Below, in pieces: positions 36,901 to 51,970 of a DNA stretch of 64,000 nucleotides (the first letter of the stretch is position 1; every line of letters begins with the position of its first letter). Position numbers and translations under genes: made by a program. Origin of the DNA: Tubulanus polymorphus. Its lineage: Eukaryota; Nemertea; Palaeonemertea; Tubulaniformes; Tubulanidae. The notes under the pieces were generated by a model, which was given only the letters and a program-made list of their open reading frames with translations, did no database searches and had not been told where the DNA came from. The stretch covers positions 3,832,485 through 3,896,484 of the forward strand of contig NC_134027.1 in the NCBI RefSeq assembly GCF_964204645.1. Reading direction: 5' to 3'.

Positions 36901-39900
36901 GGTATTTTTTCCTTTAAAGAAAAATATGATAAGCACGCGAACATTGCGATACGCGTTAGCAAAGAATGTTGAGTTAAAGGCCATGATTTTTCAGTGATCA
37001 ATTCGAAGCCAGTCGCCGTCAACCATGGAAGCAGTACTGACAGATTCTTCATAAGAATATTGACTTAGTTTTTCATATTTCGTGTTCCAGTGACAAAGCA
37101 ATACGAAAGCTTTTATAGAATCTTTGATCCGTCACCGAGTTAGGTCACCTGCCAGGATACGATGATTCTTTGCTTAGTTAATGCGTATAATTTGTCAATG
37201 AAAGCCGATGCGGTTTGTATAAACAGGTATTCGACTGCAGCCATAACCAGATTGAATTTGCTCTACATCTAATACGGTCGTTTAAACCAATATGCCCCTA
37301 TTAGATTTCCATGACGGAGGGCGCGCAGCCTCTAAGGAAAATGCGCACTATGGTTTTAATTTCTTATCTAAATCGACCATTCGCTTGAATTTCATTTGAG
37401 GCGAGGAAATTCGAGTATCAGCGGCATTTCTATTATCAGAAACGTAACAAGATAACAATGCACGTCTCGCGGAATGTGATTTAGATCGATTCTAAATATT
37501 CGATATAGCTAGAAAATCGCTCGGGAAGTTTCATCACCTTTCATGCGCCCTAAGTCAGAGAACGAATTACGAACCACGCATGGAATATCTTTCTTTTGCT
37601 ATCGCGGGACTAGAAATGGGATCGTGCTGATACCTCGTCTCCCTGGACTTTATTGATATTTGGCAAAGTAAAGCGCGAATCCGGAGGGTCACATTCTTGA
37701 AAACGATACCACGATGTTTCATCGTTTGATCTCGGCAGATGGTGTTTTTAAATCGATGGTTTCATGACGTACCGTATCTCTACTGGCGGCGTCTTCGACT
37801 GCGGTTACCCATGCGCGGCAGGTGAAACTAACGAGTTGAGAGAAAAAATAATATTTCCATTAGAAATGTCACCTTTATGAGACGGACTTGCGGCAAGAGC
37901 CTACAGACACAAGTTTCACGAAATAGCTTGATTTCACGTTTTAGGAGGCTTCCACGTTATATACACACACGATCAACGATTTTTTTTTAATGGAAAATGC
38001 ATTAAGCCCGAGTTTCTATAGGTTTTTATACGTCTGTAGATCCACTAATTTCTGTATTGCCGTTCGGTGTGACCGAGCGAGGATACCTCAGTGGGGGTTG
38101 ACGGGAAAACACTGTCGAATGAGCCTCGGCTGGCACCTCGCTATATACGTACGACTTTCCCAAATATTCCGCACCCTTTGTGTCTGAAAAAAAACGAGAG
38201 ATCTTCAATAAAAATACGTCACGGTGGCAGTACGAATAGATTATCTTCAAATCAAAGGATATTCATCACTGCTTATTGCAGAATGTAGTCTTCACAATTC
38301 GCGTTCATTATCCGCATTATCATACGCATCGATCATGCAGTAATCCGATTGACTAAAATCTTATCGGTTTAACTAAGAAATATTTTGTGATGGGATTTTT
38401 AATTTAACAGCATGCAAATTGCCAGCATGCGTCATGGAAACTGCTGATCATTGGAATAATTCCTTTCTATTATTAGATCCGACACGTCTTGTCAATAGTT
38501 CATTACCTATCTGAATGTTCATACTTTAATACATATCTGATATGTCAGAATGATTCGCACAACAAATATAGTTTTACTGTAAGGTGATAGTGTGAATATA
38601 TCAAATATATTCATTTCTAGAAATACGAAGGCGTATCTTCCTCTTACACGCCAACAGGTTCTTTTCTCTTCATATTTGACTGTATGCAGAGCTAAGTCGA
38701 ATAAGAAAGCTAACTTGAAAGGCTTAGAAATTAACAAACTGATGAAGTAGTGCACATCCACTCCTCACATCATATCGTAATTGCCAAAAAAATTCATAAT
38801 CAAAAATAAATGACAATTCGGAACATAAGAGTCATGACATTCATTTAATTACAAATAAACGCCAATATTCGCAATTGTCAGTTGTTTGAAGGGTCGATAT
38901 CGATGACGTGTAGTTCACATTGATTCGTGTACTGCCCTTTTTAATAAATGCTTAGCAGTTATCAGTAGAAACATTGGTTTTTACGGCAACAAATAATAAT
39001 CTATCGCATATCTGCCTTTCTACAGTTCACCTTTCTGAATGTTTTCATATTTGTACATATTTTGATGTATTGCAATTGCCCGACTTGGGATACAATGAAA
39101 ATAACGTCTACAATATAACATGACGCCTCGAGGTAATTTATTTGGCATCAAAAATCTGATATAGGAAATCTCTAGATCTCTAGGTGAGGAAAAAGATCTC
39201 CTTACGTGGAAAAATGATATAACGTCTACAATGATAAAGTGACGCCTCAAAATAATTGATCTGAGCAAAGGGATCTCTGAATCTTTAGATGTAGAAAAAG
39301 TGTTATAGAATTTATACTGCCTAAGCTGGTGCTGCTGTTGATAGGATATTGGCTTCCAGAATTGCAACATGGCCTATTTAATTTTCTTGAGGTAACATTG
39401 TCGTTGGCTTCGGAGTTTATTACGAATGATGTGCTCATATTTTGAAATACAGAGTTGCACGGTGGGCTATGCGCAATTTCCAGCCAATCTTCTCTCTCAT
39501 CAGGACTAATGGGGAAAATAAACAACAGGCGACAAACACAAACGAACATAAATAGACGGAAATGTTATCATATTACGCACTAAGCCGTTATATTTTCTAT
39601 TTATTGTGGAAGCAACAGATCGGCAGAGGTCGAACTGTTTCCCTCAGAGAAAGAGAAATTCACTTTTACAGGTATAACGAGATCACGACGAATGACTTAA
39701 AGGAATTTTATTCGAGTAACCTCGTAGCGATTCAGTCCGTCAGAGTTTCTAGACGCATGTGTTCGAGTGTGCATCAGTTCTTCATATTGTAATTTATGAT
39801 TCGGCGTCAGGGATGAAAATATTATGCGATGTCATGACGTTCTCGCGTTAATCCTGGTGGTTGCAAATTTTACTCATCGAATCATTTCGATCTTCGGTTC

Positions 39901-42346
39901 ACTGTAAATCACGACGGGATTAATCCAATTATGATTGATTTTCACACATCACAGTAGGCCTAATATTCGCGTAATAAGTCGCCGCCAATGACATTTCAGT
40001 TCCCTTCGCGGTGAAATGCCTTGCGTAATCGCTGCAATAACACGGCGGGTTGTTGGTACATACCAGTTTATTTCAAATGGCACCAGTCTAAAAACTGCTG
40101 CGGTTTAGATTTCACCCCTGTTGCACACTTTCGACTTGGTATTGCCAGATAAGCTTAATCCGGATGGAATGATTTATCAAGAAGGCAAATCGCCTCCGAC
40201 TAACCGCGCAAACTCATCCGCCCGACTCTCCTGAATTTATAAGCGCGCACTTTCCCAGTTTTGGCCGTATGATTAATAAACCCCGGGAATGTGAATACAA
40301 AGATAGGAAAACAGGCCCATTACAGTTCTGTATTGAGGGTCTATGTGACTTCGTTGATATGTGTCTCTTTTCATGTCAATGGCTTCGATGACGTCAGTTC
40401 TTCGATAGAAATTGTAATTTAAGATTATCCAAAAATTAGAATGCAAGAATGATAGGAGCGCTTTCGTTGACCCGATATAGATGTTATTACTTACAGATGG
40501 AAACGAAATTTATCAAGATATTGGGCTTTCTGCCTTAACGTGATACATCTATGAATACTGAAGTTACGTCAGATTTTGCGGAGAACTCTTTCATGTGAAT
40601 TGTTATAATTGCGACATTCACCTGATAGGCTTCCATCTATTATTTTGCCAGTGCGCATTCTGGCATATCTAATGAAGCCACTCAGGTGCATGTTAACCCT
40701 CTCCTGGTAAACCATCGACTAAGTTATCACATGAAAGCGTTTGTTTGAAGATGTTTTTGCGTGCTAACCCACTAGCGACATTTCATTGACAAATAGCTAC
40801 GATCAAATTAGCATTCCCTTATCGGTCCTCAGCAATTTTAATGATAAACCGTTTTTGCAGATGTTGTGCAAGAGTTTGTAAACTAAAGTAAACCTAGTAG
40901 TTTTCTGCATAAATCTGTTATCACGAATGTTTCTATTTTTCATCATCATCATTCATCGATGAATCACGACAAAAGCGTTGTTACGGATGACAACTTCAAG
41001 ATGATCGAACGACGGTGAAATTAATTGCGATATAAATAAATTCTAACGCGATGCATATACACTGGATAAATAAATCATTAGACATGGGGAGGAAAATTAT
41101 TATTGTCACAACAGACTCGTTACCATGTGCAACCCCTGTCATCACCATATCCTCTAAAGCGATGTAAAAAAATGCCAATGTACTTGTTTGTTGGATCAAG
41201 CCACGGTTTTTATAGCAACTGATCTTTTTAATTTTTTCCACACTAAATTTAACCAGATATTCACTATTTGACGAGCATATAATTCTGTAATTTGATAAGT
41301 ACTCGTCATGATGGAATAGCATGCAACATTTCTACACACTTGACTGTTCACAAATCAAATACAACACTATTCCTAATATTAGTTTCGACAGCTAATGTTA
41401 ACCCGGTGAACATTTGATAGCTATATGCGGCATCTGCTGATACCCATATTCTAAAATTCTGAAATTATTCAAACATTTTTTCTTTGGAAATGCTGTGAAT
41501 TGATTCGTTTTACATCAGCTATGAGTCACTTGTATGAGCTGGTATTGACAGATTCGTCTTTGGCACTTCGCCTTATAATTTAGCCAAACGAAATAGCAAA
41601 TGATATTGAGAGGAATAGATGTACAAATGAACAATAGCACAGTAGCTATCATTAGCTGTATGCCATTTGCGTGAGAAAGAAAATAAGAAATGTTCGTTTG
41701 TAGCATTTAGTTTTTCTAAGCTGTCAAGTAATGTCTCCAATCTTTCAAGCAAAACGCTTTTAAGTAACATGCGATATGTATGCCATGAACTTGATGCGAT
41801 CGTGGATATTTATGATTCCAGTTATTTTGAATAAACATATCGAGAGGATAAATCTGATATTTAGTGCACGTTTTATAACAGTAAGGTGACATAAATGACA
41901 TCATTTTACTGCAGTAAGATCCCAGGTGAACCTGGAAATGTACTGCTAATCCTCTCAGAAATAAACCCTCTGCTGTGGTTTGATTAGAGGAGGTTTTACG
42001 TCGGAGCCGAACATAAAGGGTTTTAAAACTCAAACAAACAGTTTCAAATCAGCAAACTTACCTGTGTTATACGATTCAATAAGCGCAACGCAAAACGGAT
42101 ATCACAGAAGAAGACTACAGTATAATCTAAACTATATACAAAACACGTCAAACAAAAAGGGATTAACAACATCGGAGGATTGCAGTAATGTCCATCTATT
42201 TCAAGCGATACAAAATGTATATTTTCTGTCACAGGTGCATGCATATATACATAGATATATGTATGGTATCATCGCGGAGAAATTCATATATTCTATGGAC
42301 CCGGTGCCTTAAGTGTCTGCGTTAAATATAGAGGGCTGTTCTATCA
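33940..42346. other. gene-poor intergenic region
   Basis: No exon of a recognisable family was found on either strand over 8.4 kb. ORFs reach about 116 codons but none shows domain character or splice context. It contains a degenerate stem-tail motif near 35040-35085 and a diverged 118-bp tandem duplication at 39101-39336. Confidence 0.4.
39101..39336. repeat. two diverged tandem units of about 118 bp
   Basis: ATAACGTCTACAAT starts at 39101 and again at 39219. It is followed in both by GACGCCTC and later by a run resembling GGAAATCTCTAGATCTC / GGGATCTCTGAATCTT. Similarity is moderate, so the duplication is old. It explains the internal repetition of the minus-strand ORF at 39020-39370. Confidence 0.6.
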
Positions 42347-42646
42347 TCAAAGATCACTCTCTTGCATCGTCGTCACCGCAGTAGTTGTAACATAACGATA
42401 TCTAGACTGTTTCGACTGCTTACCGCATGATAAAAGCCGCTTAAAGGCACGTCGAAACTTCATCGACATGGCATTATATAAAATAGGGTTGATGGCCGAA
42501 TTCATGTAGACCAAGAGACGGCAGAACAGTTTGAACCACAAGTCGACATAACGCTTTTTGCTAAACGAATTATATACAACCCAGACACGGTATGGCATCC
42601 ACAATGTGGCAAACATTCCCACCACTACAGCCAACATCTTTATCAC
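42347..42646 (-). CDS. TRH-receptor-like GPCR, last exon (TM6-TM7-tail), 5' partial
   Basis: The 300-nt exon follows a good acceptor (TTTTGCAG) and codes 99 residues to a TGA. It starts VIKMLAVVVGMFATLWMPYR, which aligns with TM6 of thyrotropin-releasing-hormone receptors. It continues LFCRLLVYMNSAINPILYN, the TM7 NPxxY region, then MSMKFRRAFKRLLSCGK for helix 8 with a palmitoylation-type cysteine. TRH receptors have an intron at the start of TM6, matching this boundary. In protostomes, orthologues respond to TRH-like or EFLGamide-type peptides, so a neuropeptide receptor is likely. The exon for TM1-5 should be on the minus strand at higher coordinates. No ORF of that kind exists up to 64000, so it lies outside the window. 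Confidence 0.86.
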   Translation of the reverse strand: MIKMLAVVVGMFATLWMPYRVWVVYNSFSKKRYVDLWFKLFCRLLVYMNSAINPILYNAMSMKFRRAFKRLLSCGKQSKQSRYRYVTTTAVTTMQESDL

Positions 42647-43744
42647 CTGCAAAATACAAAATAAGAATGTTTTATTAGAATGATAGATTTTGTTGCATTT
42701 CAAACCATTTAGTGGACTTTCATTTAATTACTGGTACAGTAGGTGCAGAAGTGTCTGTAATCCGGTTAATTATGATCTAAATCAAACGCTTTTCGTACGA
42801 AACCAAGACCGTTTGCGCGAAACCGCTTTCGTCGAGCTCCGAGAGTGAATTAATAATTTTCCAGTAGAGTTAATTAACGATAAAACAAAACGTCAAATAA
42901 ATCAGAAACTGCGTGGATTTTACGACAAATCACACCTGCTTTAACACGCAAGTCATGCTGAGTAAAACACGTCTTTGCACTCCTTGCACTTAAAGCCAAA
43001 CCGATTTACGGGAACATTGAATTAATTACCGAACGTATAGAAAAAATAACGAAAATCCATCGGATTAAATTATAGAATATTCGTGTGTTCGTGCGGGGCT
43101 GTAATAAGGTGCGATTATCCGATAACGGAGAGGGCGGTTTTGCCGTCATTTTATTCGGGGTGTCGATAGCATGTGTTCTGAACGTTCGATTTAATCGTAA
43201 ATCATAATGATATCGCATTCGGCATTTTTCGGGAGCGCGCTCTCGCGGCATCGACGTTATTGGCGAGAAGCTCCCTAAACGTCATGACAAAAATTGAATT
43301 CGAACGATCCCGCACAATTTAGTCCCTAATGGCTTCCCGGATGCGGCGCCATCAATAGTTTTCCGTGATCATTTTGCCGATATGAGAAAGTAACATTACC
43401 TGATGCACGCGCCGATATGCAGAGCCGCTTACGCATCGATTTCATGAAAGCGAGAACTGAAAATATTGGACCGAGTAATTGTTTCACCAAGTGAAACTGT
43501 CTGTTTTATAACCATTCGATCAGGGGGATTATGTTTTCGGCCCTAGTCGTTTTAGTTTCATTGCGTCGATCAAAATTAGTAAGACGAAAATAATAGTTGA
43601 AACTTGAAATTGATAAAATACGCACTGGATAAAGTGCTTAATGGTGTGGTTGATATTCATATAGGAAAATTTCGAATCATCATCATCAGTGACGTCATCT
43701 ACAAGCTATGTTTTCTAGGTGTAGTAGACTGATGTGTTCATTTC

Positions 43745-43783
43745 ATCTTGGAGTAATCATTTGTCAAATGATTACTCCAAGAT
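43745..43783. repeat. perfect 39-nt palindrome (19-1-19)
   Basis: ATCTTGGAGTAATCATTTG is followed by one T and then its exact reverse complement. It could extrude as a cruciform or fold as RNA. No flanking repeat or ORF explains it. Confidence 0.9.
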
Positions 43784-46700
43784 TTCATCGATCAATTGCG
43801 GATTCCTCAATCAATGTGTGGTTATCAACAGTGGATTATACCAGATGATTAAACTAATGTTAGTACAATGATCCCGATAAGAATTTCTCCTAAGAATTTC
43901 TCTCTAGTTTTACTCATTCAAATCCTTACATTTCAGTTGAACCGACTCGTATCATAATCCATTTTCCAACAAAATTCGAATATATCAAAACTAAATCCCC
44001 CGGGACTTTCGGTGAAATCCATTTCAAACCGCAGTATCAAATTACTGGTGTACACGAAGATTGTGTGTTTGTGCAGAATCGATGGTGATGAATTCTAAGT
44101 GGGAAATCAAATTAAATTGCTGAAATGCGTGGTACTATATACGCATTTGCTCGTATGCAAAATGCTGTTTGGTTCGATCTAACAATATCCTTTCGAACGC
44201 ATGTTTCTTAACTATACCGAAGATTAAATACATCATCCCCGCGCTACAAGTTATACAGTTACGTAAAAAGACAATTCGTTGTCTGGGATCTTACTATTCT
44301 ATAAAATGGCAGTGCAGCTCATAAATGATTACTGAAATTGAAATGTGGCCCATTTAGGCTTTTAACTCTCGTCAATTATTCATTTAACCTGCATTTCACT
44401 TTTAATCGTTGTGTTCTAACAGGGAGATTTATGTTGTAGTTTGTAAGCTGATCCCGAATGTAAAATAGCAATTAGACGTGTAAGGTTTGTGAACGATGAA
44501 CTGATGAATTAGAATGTTGTCGTTAAACTGATAACTGCCGATTAATCATCGTATAACCCTTAATGTCAGGCGATAGCTAATTGAGAGAAACTGATTACCA
44601 GATACTGCTGAAAAATGTTGACAGATCAATGAAATCTCCATTCACAACATAAAGCTGATGGTTTTCAATGTTTGAAAAATGGAGAATCCATGTTTTCACA
44701 CGGTTCATTTTTACACACAACGTACATTTTGTTACAAAATGTATTGAAAATTTTATGTCAAGTCGCATTAGGAACTCTGATGATTTCAAAGTGTCAAAGC
44801 TTTTTGCCATGAAGTGGAATATTCTTATCAGTGTATTTGAAGTTATAAGGACATTAGCGAGGAGAATCACGATTCAGGATTAGGGATGTTATCTGTTTTC
44901 GCTACTTCCATTTCGTGTATCGCATGCACGCTGCGTCAGAAATAAAAATAATCCTTTTCCGTCGAACTAAAAACTTGTCCACAGTCAATGGCTCAAAAAG
45001 ATATTTGAAATCGATAAATCGATATTGAAAGCGATCAATCTACGTCGTAAAATCGTCGAGTGAGCGATGATGTCTGACAGCTCGAGTCGACACGGGATGT
45101 TGAATGAATACACATCGAATTCCCCCATTCACAACGCAATTCTTTGAATCCACATTCTATCCAGATTATTTTATATTTGTCTATCAGACCTCAAATAAAA
45201 CCAGTCGGTAGCAAATATTTAAATTAGCTAGAGTTTCAAATAACATTTCCTCTGACGCACACCGGGACGATCGATTCGTCCAGTTGATGAATTATGTAGA
45301 AAACGAAGGTTGTTGTTGTTATACTATACGCGGAAATTGTTATTTCGTTATTCGTTGCGTTGCTGCATCTGAACTATTCACGCGGAATCAAACAATTATT
45401 TTTAGTCGATGTGCATTGTCAAACAGCTTCATTTCAAATAAGGCAACAGCTGAATAATTGTAAGTGACTTGATTTGCTGATAATGAATAGTTTTGTTGCT
45501 GCCCGTCCAACTTTGGAATATCTGAGAAATTACGGATTTAAACGTATTTCATGCAAACTCCTGTCTGACAGGACATCAAATGACATCATTTAGAATTAAC
45601 TTCGTCAAGTTGAGTGAGTGTTGATATGTTTTATCTACTCCGTATTGACAGGCTATATTCCCCAGATTCGATTTCAGTTTTTAATTGATGCATAATTAGA
45701 GTTTGTGTTTCATCGATTCAGTTTCTATTTGAGTCAGGCGGAATTTACTTTTAACGATAGATTACGGTTACGTTCCACGTTAAATTCCGTGCTCACAAGA
45801 AAAGCTTGGACCGATCGGGACCAAAGGCAAATTCACAACCTGTCACTCAATCGGAGATTTCCATTGATTACGTATCGTGTGAATGTTTTTTTTCTCGATC
45901 AAATTGATTGTTTTGCCCACAATAAATGCAGAAGATATTCGTAATCCATCGACAATTGTGATTGATTCGAGTCGTAACGATGGAATAAATGGCGCGCAAA
46001 CGGCTAAATTTCCCAGTCATAGTCCGGACACAATCACTGAATCATTATCCAACCTACAACCGATATCTAAAAGTATGAATTTCATTACATTAGTCTATTA
46101 TGTTCTTTTCTCGTGATTTGTGGCGGGCAACGAGACACAGAATTGTTTTATTTGACAGCTGAAAACCATTCGCTGTAAAATATTATACTGGTCAGTATGC
46201 GTAACGACCGGAAGATATCGTTCTGCTAAAGCGATTAATCTTCCCGTACCTAATGACATCAAATATTGCGACAGTGTTGCAGTGATAAGCCAACGGTAGG
46301 TCATCTCTAACTTCGACAAGGTGGACTAATGAAGTGCGTGAGAAGTCTGTGATAAGGGCTTTCCATGTACGTCTATGGCGAGACTTGATGGTCGGTGAAG
46401 CCTCGCTAAATCTTTCCAATGATCCGACATTACAAACCGAACAGGAAAAATGTGCGACGCGTTAATGATAAATGACTTGTTTGGGAACGAGGAGGACTAA
46501 GACTCTATCGAGGCCGGTAGATTGTATTCCGATCCTTGTTTTCAACCCATGGGTTTGATCCATCACAATTACATTCAACTCGTGCTCATCCGAGATATTT
46601 AATGATCAAACGGCTAATTTACCCTCGCTGAACAGATAGGAGATACAGACGGAAAATACAGATGCCAATTTCCTGAAATATATTGCTCGTACCGCACCTA

Positions 46701-49700
46701 TTTATTAGATACTGAAGCACATTGCGTCATCCTTTTAAAAAGAACCATTTCAATCGAGAATCGAACATTTTGACCTCATTTACTGCTGTTCAACAGAATA
46801 TCGATAGTTAATAGGGTATAATTTTCAGCTAGTAAATGTTTTGTGGGAAGGTTTGAACTGTTCTGCGGTGTGCGAACGTTCCAATATATGACGAAGAACG
46901 ACTTAGCGAGATTACGTCATCCCACGCTTGTCAATGTTCTCATCAGAGTTAACAGTTTTCAGCCTGAAAATAGTCAATAACTAGTTTTTTTTTCGTGTTT
47001 AAGCAGTTAGGAACTGAACTGTCTGCACTACTCTAAATGTACAGGAGCTCTTCCATACTCGAGATAGCTTCCGGCGACGAGCCAAACTAATATCACTGAC
47101 AGCGTCGACAAAAGAAGTGCAGGTCGTTGATTTTCGTGTTAAGTACATATTCATTTGTTTTGAGCCAATATGACAAATGGTATCTCAAAAGATACATCGT
47201 TATATCCTTCGTTGGATAGCGTTTTCGTACATTTACTTTATGCGTGAGAAATTACAGCCGCTGGTGACGCTTCTCCGGCCTCACCCAAATACAGACAACA
47301 CTATCACCGTATGTTAAACGCCATAAGCAAGTGCAATGACACCAAATTTATGGCGATTGGGTTGAGAGACTGTGCAGCAGATACATCTCCAGCCTAGACA
47401 GAAATTGGTAATAAAACATGTCAGTATACAGTTGTCTCAACAACGTAACTGCTATCGTGACATTTTAATGTCGCTTTTAACATGGATATTCCCGGCATAT
47501 CAACAGTCACCGAAATTAGTTTTAATCACAATATCTTCCGTGACACAACCATGGCCTCCCGTTTAATCATCCACAACGTTGTTCGTGATAACGCAAATAT
47601 TTGTTTTCCGTCTTTCTGGCTGCTAAGTTATGATATCCTCAGTTTAGGAATGAGAAGAACAGTTTGAGACCCACTGATTCTCTTGCAGATGCGATCATAG
47701 ACGAAAGTGATTTGAAGTGCTCTTTCACAATTGAAGATTGAACGCTCACAGGCAGGTGGATTCTTTATGCAAAGGAAATCGAACTTGGATTTAAGCCACT
47801 TCAATCACCAATGGCGTTTACACATTGCAGAATATTGAGGTGAACAAGTCTGTCCAACGACCAAAGGATAACAAAAGTACATGTAAAAAGATACAAACAT
47901 CAAAGCATTTAGGATAATGCGTCTCGACAATATTGATGCATTTCCATATCATATATGAATAAGATAGTCCCTTTGATTGTTGGGACCTTCTCGTCCATCC
48001 TGAAATTTCTTTATCATCTTTGATCTTTTCAAAACTAGTCCAGAAGCTTTCTTTATCAAACACATATCTTAAAGTGGGAGCGTAAGCAGAGATTTTGGAT
48101 GCTATTAATCAGAAAATATACAGACGCATACATACGCAAGACGTGTCTCAGGTGGAATTTCAGTGAAAGCTGATAGTCTATTATAGGTCTACTGGCAATA
48201 ACCAATAAAGGTATACGTATTTTCCGGCTTCTCAGACATAAAGCACTTATATTGTTGATTATCATATGTTGTTGGGCTTTCCTCGCAGTAATGATTTCGA
48301 TGGATGTTTTCCGTTTGACATAAAGGGCTTCATTTTTTCAAATAAATTGATAGAGCTATAGCTATACGATTGTTCAGGTCCGATGTTGACATTATTAGTA
48401 AGTAAGTTTGTAACATCGAATGTCACGAAGTTTGACGCCTATTGCAGATATTTTTTGTCGATGAACCAATTATCAGTAGACACGTTATCTCGCATTGCTC
48501 GTTCACTGAAAACGCGTTTTATTACCTAAAAATATCGAGTAATTTATTGTCTATTTGACCAACTTCCTAAACAGCCCTAAATCTAGCTGATGAAGTGATT
48601 AAGTGACAATCAATGTCATTTTTACGGCTACGTCGAGTCGGAATGAGGGCAATGACGTTTCATATATATCACACAAACGCTGCCGCTAGCAACTTCACAA
48701 ATAAGAAATTTCTCATGTCTCTGGACACACGAATGGGCTATGTATCACTTATATCGCAAAAATGCCAGTTATCAGAAAAGTTAAAGGATATCGCCTTTAA
48801 GATTGATAATAAGTATGGATCGCTGTATTGTACCATATATTTCATTGCTTTTCGCTGTTTGTTTGTTTTTTCTTGATAGATCTATAGGCGTGTCAGCTTG
48901 CACATGTGTCACACTTTGTCAGGTTTCGAATTTGTTGAGGTTGATAAATCAGGTTCATACGGCTTGATACAAAAACAGTAAATATTAGGAGAACCACAAT
49001 TCCAATATACAGATTTTAGGCAATAGTCTTGGATGTGGGGTCCCCGTGGGGTAGTTTGTCATACGGTGCAATGTTTGCGTTGTTTATCGGAAGAGTGAAT
49101 ATTTATAAAAGCAACCTCGGAAATTGGATTAGAAAACATTCCTCTCGATTCGACCAGCAGACGATATTCAATGAAGTCTCGTCTGTGACAAAATCCAATC
49201 AAAATTTCAAATCAGAAATTAATTCGATAGGAAATTATTTCATGGCGAAGAAATTGGGAGAAAATAGAAAAACTTGTTCCGGTACGCGGCAATCATTTCA
49301 ATTCTTCAGACGCAGGCATCAGATTGATGATTAGAGTTCTGAAAAAGTTGGCTGCCAAGAGCAGAATCTTCAACGTTATAAAATCTATTTTCGAATTTCG
49401 TCTTCAACGAGAAAATACGTAACCAAAGATGCAATGCAGATGCGTGAGCTATCGAAGAATTGAGGTAAGTCATTTGGCCGACTTGGTTAGCTCTAAAAAG
49501 CCATTTGAAAACCGAGTATAGTGTTTACACCTGTCCGACTTTGCAAAACCATTCAGGTAGATGTTCAGTTGGCAGGTATTTACGAAAACACTTGTTCACC
49601 TGTTACAGATGCCGTTCAGTACCAATATCTCGGGTTTCGCCATGAATCGAATGTGTAAAATATGTACAACAACAAGGCAACTTATATTACTACTGGTCTT

Positions 49701-51970
49701 TTAGAAAGAGAAAACGCGCCTATGTGCGTGCTATGTAAAACGGTTGCAAAATCTATATTGATTATGACAATAGAAGACATCATATTTTTCAGCTGTCGTG
49801 GCAGCTGCTCAGTACATTAAAGACAATTACGACTATTGTAATAAAATCGAATGTAATGTTTCTATACCCGTTAACGAGTGTTCATTTGAATCGTTCCTAG
49901 CTAGCTTCAAGTGGTGAAGCGATCGCTAGAAATAATAGGAAACGTCATCATTCGCTGTCTGGAACTAGTTATCTACCAGATTTGTGATGGTATAGATTGT
50001 CTCTTGATTGTCCAATAAATCATGTCATAACTATCAACAACTGAACGGCATTACAAAAACATTAACATACAAATCCGGCTTCTGATGATTATTGACAACG
50101 ATGTTTAACTTTGATGAACCCGCGGCAAGCTCGAAAAACCAACGTTTCTAAGATGCATCGTCACACTGCTTATGCCACTTCTGAATAAACTTGGAAACAT
50201 CCGACCATTTCGGCCTGGTCAATCATTCTCATCCAGCATTAAATGATATAGGCAAATGTATGGGCAAAACAAGCCGTCAACATCAGGAACTACATATTGA
50301 ATCTGTAGATTTAGAACTTAAGCAACAAACTTCATCTTGTCAATTGAACCCGATGAGGTTTGTTGTCGTTCAGAATTTACACATTGCCGGCAGCTGATAG
50401 CGAAGTTAATAGCGTTGTTAGCCTCGACTCTCCGCGCTAGGGTAAATACAACACCATCGACCTGAAGTTAAATGACGGGGTTTAAGAACGACCGGCAAGA
50501 AACATTAATTCTAACGCCTGTGGTAATACAACAAGTAATCCGTGGTTTCTGATGCGAGAGTTTCTATGATAGACGGGATTTGATCTCGATGTCGTAAATC
50601 TTCAAAATTGATGGTCTCCGTTGACTCCTCCTCCACTGCATGGCGCCAGATGAAGAATTACGAAATAAGAAATATGATTGGTGATTATTAATTATCTATG
50701 GTACTGGTGCTGGTGCTGGTTATTCATCTTGATATCGGCGTTAATCATCAATTAGAAATTTGAGAGAATATTATGCAAATACGAGCATCATTTCGATTCA
50801 TTAAATGATGCTAAAGATATCTAAAGCATAACGCTCAGAAGTCAACTTTAATTAGGCCATATTTGTAAAAGAAACTGCTTGAAAGAAAATCAAGCAGACA
50901 GAGTACTAATCAGTGATTGCTCGATTCGGTATAAAAGTCGCAACATTCAGTATTGACAGTGGAAGAATTGGATTTGTTCTAGACGTCAGAACAATCTTCA
51001 CGGTTGTACTCGGTAAGCCGAACTCTATAGTGTTTTTGTACACGGGAGAAGAACTTCCAGAATCCCCGAATAACGTCCATCAACCGCGCCAAATCCAATC
51101 TCTAGCGATTTGTCGATCGCAAGTCAAACTGTCAGTGCAATTCTTATATGATTTCTCCCAATCGAGCAATTGTTATACGTTTGCTAGATGGAAATTTGTC
51201 AGGTGTGACTGGACATTCATAGAACAGTCCATCAATGTAGCACTTTGTGATTTGTGCTTGGATTGCTGCTGTGATTGATCGTATGCGTCACGGGTGTATA
51301 TATATCATAGTTTTCTTCTGTTCCTCCGATATTCGATCTAAATAGAAATTCTCTGTTTTTTTCATATCTTTCAAAGAGACTATTGTTCATTCAGAGAAGA
51401 CTGATCGCTTTGGATATTTCATTTGACTGACAGATCCAAAGGATTGAGACGTCCGATATTTCTGTCTTTAAAGACGGCCTACATTTTCCAGATGAAATTA
51501 GCGCCTTCATCTCAAAGGTTCGGTTTCAAATGAAACACGATCGCACTGTCAGTACTAATTCGAATGAATCTTTCATCAATAGATATTGCATCAAACATTT
51601 CCACATCGTCTGTTTAACTCACTGGCGTTATCTACCTGAAATTTTCATAGGATCATTCTCTTGTTGCGGGAGAAAGCACGTTGAAAATGAATTATTCTGT
51701 TTTCTCCGTGGAATATTTCAACGAGTCAGTACGCGCACAACAGGCGGTTTTACATGAACTGTGGATCGGTCGACAATGGTAAATCACCAACTTATCGAGT
51801 ATTGTCGATGCCGCCAATTAGCTGATTTTCGATCGATTTACGAGCGTGTTGTATTGAAGAGTTAATGACGCAATAACGACTAACAACTCGTGTCCACTGA
51901 TCCAGCAATATACCGACCACTCGCTTGCAGCAAAGACTTAACGCCCCTTATACCCCTGTTTTTAGTCTAT

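Noticed and set aside
39020-39549. Overlapping minus ORFs of 116 and 100 codons
   Set aside because: Partly explained by the 118-bp tandem duplication; no domain or splice context.
50913-51278. 121-codon plus ORF in the gene-poor region
   Set aside because: Unrecognisable, with no supporting exon structure; length is within chance expectation for 64 kb on six frames.
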